The position numbers and the translations under genes are program-made. This document shows, piece by piece, positions 16,033 to 18,363 of a DNA stretch of 18,363 nt (position 1 is the first letter of the stretch; the number at the start of each line of letters is the position of its first letter). The stretch is from JAAYLC01 sp964636665 (lineage in GTDB: Bacteria; Bacteroidota; Bacteroidia; Flavobacteriales; Flavobacteriaceae): NCBI GenBank assembly GCA_964636665.1, contig CAZWVT010000040.1, forward strand, positions 1 to 18,363, written 5' to 3'. Under the pieces are notes generated by a model, which searched no databases, was not told where the DNA came from, and saw nothing but the letters and a program-made list of their open reading frames with translations.

Positions 16033-16680
16033 ATGAAAAAATTTGCAAGTTTTTTTCTTTTACTAATTGGCTTAACGACTGTTTCCGGGCAAGAGATTGC
16101 GGTATTAAAATATGAAGGTGGTGGCGATTGGTATGCAAATCCTACTTCTTTACCTAATTTAATTGCATTTGCCAATAGTGAAATAGGAACTCGAATCAAT
16201 CCAAATCCTGCTACGGTAGCTCCTTCAAGTCCGGATTTGTTTGATTATCCGTTTGTTCATATGACAGGTCACGGAAATGTTTATTTTTCAGATGATGACA
16301 TAGAAAATTTAAGAGCTTATTTATTAAGTGGCGGATTTTTACATATCGATGATAATTACGGAATGAACGAATATATCAGACCGGAAATTAGAAAACTTTT
16401 TCCAAATGAAGAATTAAAGGAACTTCCTGCGGATCATCCTATTTTTCAATCGCATTTTAATTTTCCAAAAGGATTGCCTAAAATTCATGAACATGACGGA
16501 TTGCCGCCTCAAGCATTTGGAATTACAGTAAATGACCGTTTGGTTCTGCTTTTTACTTATGAAACAGATTTAGGAAATGGATGGGAAAATCCTGAAATTC
16601 ACAACAATCCTCCGGAAGTTAGATTAAAAGCTTTGCAAATGGGAGCCAATATGATAAAATACGTTTTTGAAGCACTTTGA
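16033..16680 (+). CDS. Secreted DUF4159 family protein
   Basis: This 215-residue protein begins with a Sec signal peptide: M-K-K, a hydrophobic core F-A-S-F-F-L-L-L-I-G-L, then T-T-V-S-G with likely cleavage before Gln20. The mature part has motifs of the DUF4159 family, including GGGDWYANP, a P-F-V-H-M-T-G-H-G run, LRAYLLSGGFLHIDDNYG and ADHPIFQSHFNFP. The family adopts a class I glutamine-amidotransferase-like fold and has no established activity; it is often found near MoxR/BatA-type genes elsewhere. I chose ATG 16033 rather than the TTG at 16012, because 16033 gives a proper signal peptide and the TTG overlaps the -7 box. The product should be periplasmic; I see no lipobox cysteine. Confidence 0.85.
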   Translation: MKKFASFFLLLIGLTTVSGQEIAVLKYEGGGDWYANPTSLPNLIAFANSEIGTRINPNPATVAPSSPDLFDYPFVHMTGHGNVYFSDDDIENLRAYLLSGGFLHIDDNYGMNEYIRPEIRKLFPNEELKELPADHPIFQSHFNFPKGLPKIHEHDGLPPQAFGITVNDRLVLLFTYETDLGNGWENPEIHNNPPEVRLKALQMGANMIKYVFEAL

Positions 16681-16748
16681 GATATTTTATTTGTGTATCA
16701 CATTATTTATAGCTTATTTTTATGCAACTCATTATCTATCTTTAAATC

Positions 16749-17840
16749 GTGAAACAGACAGCCAAAGCAATTACCATTGGAATATTAAGAGCCCTAGGAA
16801 TTATGGCAGGGTTATTTATTTTATTTTGGTTGTTGTTTAAAATCAAAGCAATCTTTCTTTATATCGGACTTGCAGTTGTGGTTTCGTTACTGGGACGTCC
16901 GATTATGATTTTTTTTAAAAAAAGAATGCGTTTAAACAATGTAGTTTCTGCATTTCTTACGCTGTTTATATTTTTAGGTTTTATCTCTTTACTGGCACGT
17001 ATTCTCATTCCGGTGATTATCAACCACGGAAAACATTTTACACAAATTGATTTTGAACAGGTTAAACGCGATTTAATTGAATTGAACATACAGGCAAGTG
17101 ATTATCTTGGTGTTGAACTTCATTTTATGGATGCCATCCGGGAATCTTCCTACATTCAAGATTTTAATGTTGCCACTGTGACAAGTTTTATTGAAATGTT
17201 ATTTGGAAGTATAGGAAGCATCTTCGTAGGTATTTTTTCCGTCTTATTCATTTCGTTTTTCTTCTTAAAAGACGAATCCTTATTTGGTCGGACGATTGTT
17301 GCATTTGCACGACGACGTGATGAAGAAAAGTTCAAACGGATTCTCATTAAGATTAAAGAATTGCTCTCCCGATATTTTGTCGGGATTTTAATGCAAATAA
17401 TGATTTTACTGTTGTTTTATATCGTCTTGCTGTTGTACTTAGGTTTAACAGATGCCGTTGCTATTGCTTTAATCTGTGCCGCTTTTAATATCATACCGTA
17501 TTTAGGACCCATAATGGGTTACATTTTTATGTTATTGGTAATCATCTCCAATAATTTGGGAGCAGATTTCTCCACAGGGCTGTTGCCATTGTTGCTTACT
17601 GCTTCTGTCGGATACGGCGCAGCGCAATTGTTTGACAATGTAATCACCCAACCTATTATTTTCGGGCGCAGCGTCCGTTCCCATCCGTTGGAAATTTTTA
17701 TAATTATCTTAATCGGTGGATTTATATATGGAATTCCCGGAATGGTGCTCGCCGTACCCGGATATACCAGTTTAAAAGTGATTGCCAAAGAATTTTTATC
17801 TGAATATAAAATTGTAGAAAGATTAACCCGAAATTTATAA
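16749..17840 (+). CDS. AI-2E family transporter (PerM/YdiK-like)
   Basis: This 363-residue inner-membrane protein of the AI-2 exporter/PerM family (PF01594) has paired hydrophobic helices at about 12-30, 34-55 and 64-91. A soluble stretch (about 92-150) is followed by a helix at about 152-173, and then by a cluster of helices from about 205 to the C-terminus. The family signatures are present: IIPYLGPIMGY, FDNVITQPIIFG, and the H-P-L-E-I-F-I-I-I-L-I-G-G region with GIPGMVLAVP. Some members export AI-2 or act as Na+/H+ antiporters; the substrate here is unknown. The start is GTG 16749, which places a short basic N-terminus before the first helix. The next gene's GTG follows the TAA by one base, so the two are surely co-transcribed. 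Confidence 0.92.
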   Translation: MKQTAKAITIGILRALGIMAGLFILFWLLFKIKAIFLYIGLAVVVSLLGRPIMIFFKKRMRLNNVVSAFLTLFIFLGFISLLARILIPVIINHGKHFTQIDFEQVKRDLIELNIQASDYLGVELHFMDAIRESSYIQDFNVATVTSFIEMLFGSIGSIFVGIFSVLFISFFFLKDESLFGRTIVAFARRRDEEKFKRILIKIKELLSRYFVGILMQIMILLLFYIVLLLYLGLTDAVAIALICAAFNIIPYLGPIMGYIFMLLVIISNNLGADFSTGLLPLLLTASVGYGAAQLFDNVITQPIIFGRSVRSHPLEIFIIILIGGFIYGIPGMVLAVPGYTSLKVIAKEFLSEYKIVERLTRNL

Positions 17841-17841
17841 A

Positions 17842-18363
17842 GTGTTTAATCACGAACTTCTAAAACCTGAAATCCAAGAGTTTATCTTTAATTTTAAAGA
17901 TTCTGTTTCCAAACTCGCTTTTGCGGGAAGTCCTTTTAAATCGGTACGTATAAATGAATTGACCGAACAAATTCACAGTCGCAATCGCATTGTCAAAAAA
18001 TTACCTACGTGGTTTCAAACAAAAAACATCATCTACCCTCCTATTCTGAATTTGGAACAAACCTCATCGGAACATACCGCAGCATACAAAGCTTCTTTGA
18101 TTTCAGGAAATACACTTGCCGATATTACCGGTGGTTTTGGCGTTGACAGTTTTTATTTTGCTGAACGATTTGAGAATGTAACTTATTTTGAAACAAATGT
18201 CGAACTTTTTCAAATCGCACGACACAATTTCAAGGTTTTAAAGAGAAACAACATCAAATGCTTTAACAAGAACGGTTTAGACGTTATCAAGGACAAACAT
18301 TTTGATGTTATCTACGCAGATCCTTCACGGAGAAACAAAGAAAAAAGAAAGGTTTTTTTTCTA
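17842..18363 (+). CDS. Class I SAM-dependent methyltransferase, THUMP-like Bacteroidota type (3' end outside window)
   Basis: The frame opens at GTG 17842, one base after the permease stop, and is still open at the window end, giving 174 codons. The start is supported by the tight spacing and the F-N-H-E-L-L-K-P-E-I-Q-E-F beginning usual in this group. Residues 94-102 (DITGGFGVD) are the SAM-binding motif I, E117 is the likely ribose-binding acidic residue, and Y158-A-D-P-S-R-R164 stands in the place of the catalytic N/D-P-P-Y motif. Relatives are annotated as THUMP-like or RNA-cap-guanine-N2-type methyltransferases, so an RNA substrate is plausible but not proven. The missing C-terminus would carry the THUMP-like part. 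Confidence 0.85.
   Translation, partial: MFNHELLKPEIQEFIFNFKDSVSKLAFAGSPFKSVRINELTEQIHSRNRIVKKLPTWFQTKNIIYPPILNLEQTSSEHTAAYKASLISGNTLADITGGFGVDSFYFAERFENVTYFETNVELFQIARHNFKVLKRNNIKCFNKNGLDVIKDKHFDVIYADPSRRNKEKRKVFFL

Noticed and set aside
1..18363. Mobile element, prophage, CRISPR, defence or biosynthetic cluster.
   Set aside because: No transposase, integrase, phage, Cas, toxin-antitoxin or assembly-line gene is present, and no spaced repeat array was seen; the genes are conserved housekeeping and envelope functions.

Overview
The window is ordinary chromosomal DNA of a low-GC member of the phylum Bacteroidota, most likely class Flavobacteriia. The basis is the AT-rich composition, the near absence of Shine-Dalgarno sequences, several TAnnTTTG elements (the Bacteroidota -7 promoter box), and Bacteroidota-type protein architectures: an exonuclease fused to a GIY-YIG domain, a long TamB, a YfhO membrane protein paired with a GT4 glycosyltransferase, DUF4159, and a THUMP-like methyltransferase. 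No tRNA, rRNA, CRISPR array, transposase, phage gene or integration scar was seen.

Layout. (a) 1-3618, plus strand: the 3' end of a DUF1015 gene, a YggS PLP-binding protein, an exonuclease/GIY-YIG nuclease with a TTG start, and miaA (tRNA i6A37 synthesis). They are tightly spaced and partly overlapping. (b) 3615-7378, minus strand: a GT4 glycosyltransferase downstream of a large YfhO-type membrane protein, joined by an ATGA overlap. The glycosyltransferase gene meets miaA tail to tail on a shared TTAA. (c) 7523-9459, minus strand: a DEAD-box RNA helicase with a clear rho-independent terminator and a repeat-bearing 5' leader. (d) 9566 to about 14062, minus strand: a very large TamB-like envelope protein. 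(e) 14103-18363, plus strand: tsaD (tRNA t6A37), rsmE (16S rRNA m3U1498), a secreted DUF4159 protein, an AI-2E/PerM-type permease, and the 5' part of a THUMP-like class I methyltransferase running off the window.

The genes fall into two themes: RNA modification and remodelling (miaA, tsaD, rsmE, the helicase, the methyltransferase) and the cell envelope (GT4, YfhO, TamB, the permease). There is no sign of a defence island, a biosynthetic cluster or a mobile element, and I did not find a convincing novel system.

The points most worth checking are these. First, a 100-N gap inside tsaD is flanked by exactly the same 55 bases on both sides. Collapsing the duplicate restores one full-length reading frame, so this is an unmerged contig overlap. 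Second, the tamB reading frame continues upstream of its first usable start codon and encodes a complete membrane anchor beginning at ATC, one base from ATG. Third, the helicase leader carries two near-identical 16-base repeats that could compete for one pairing partner just upstream of the start codon.
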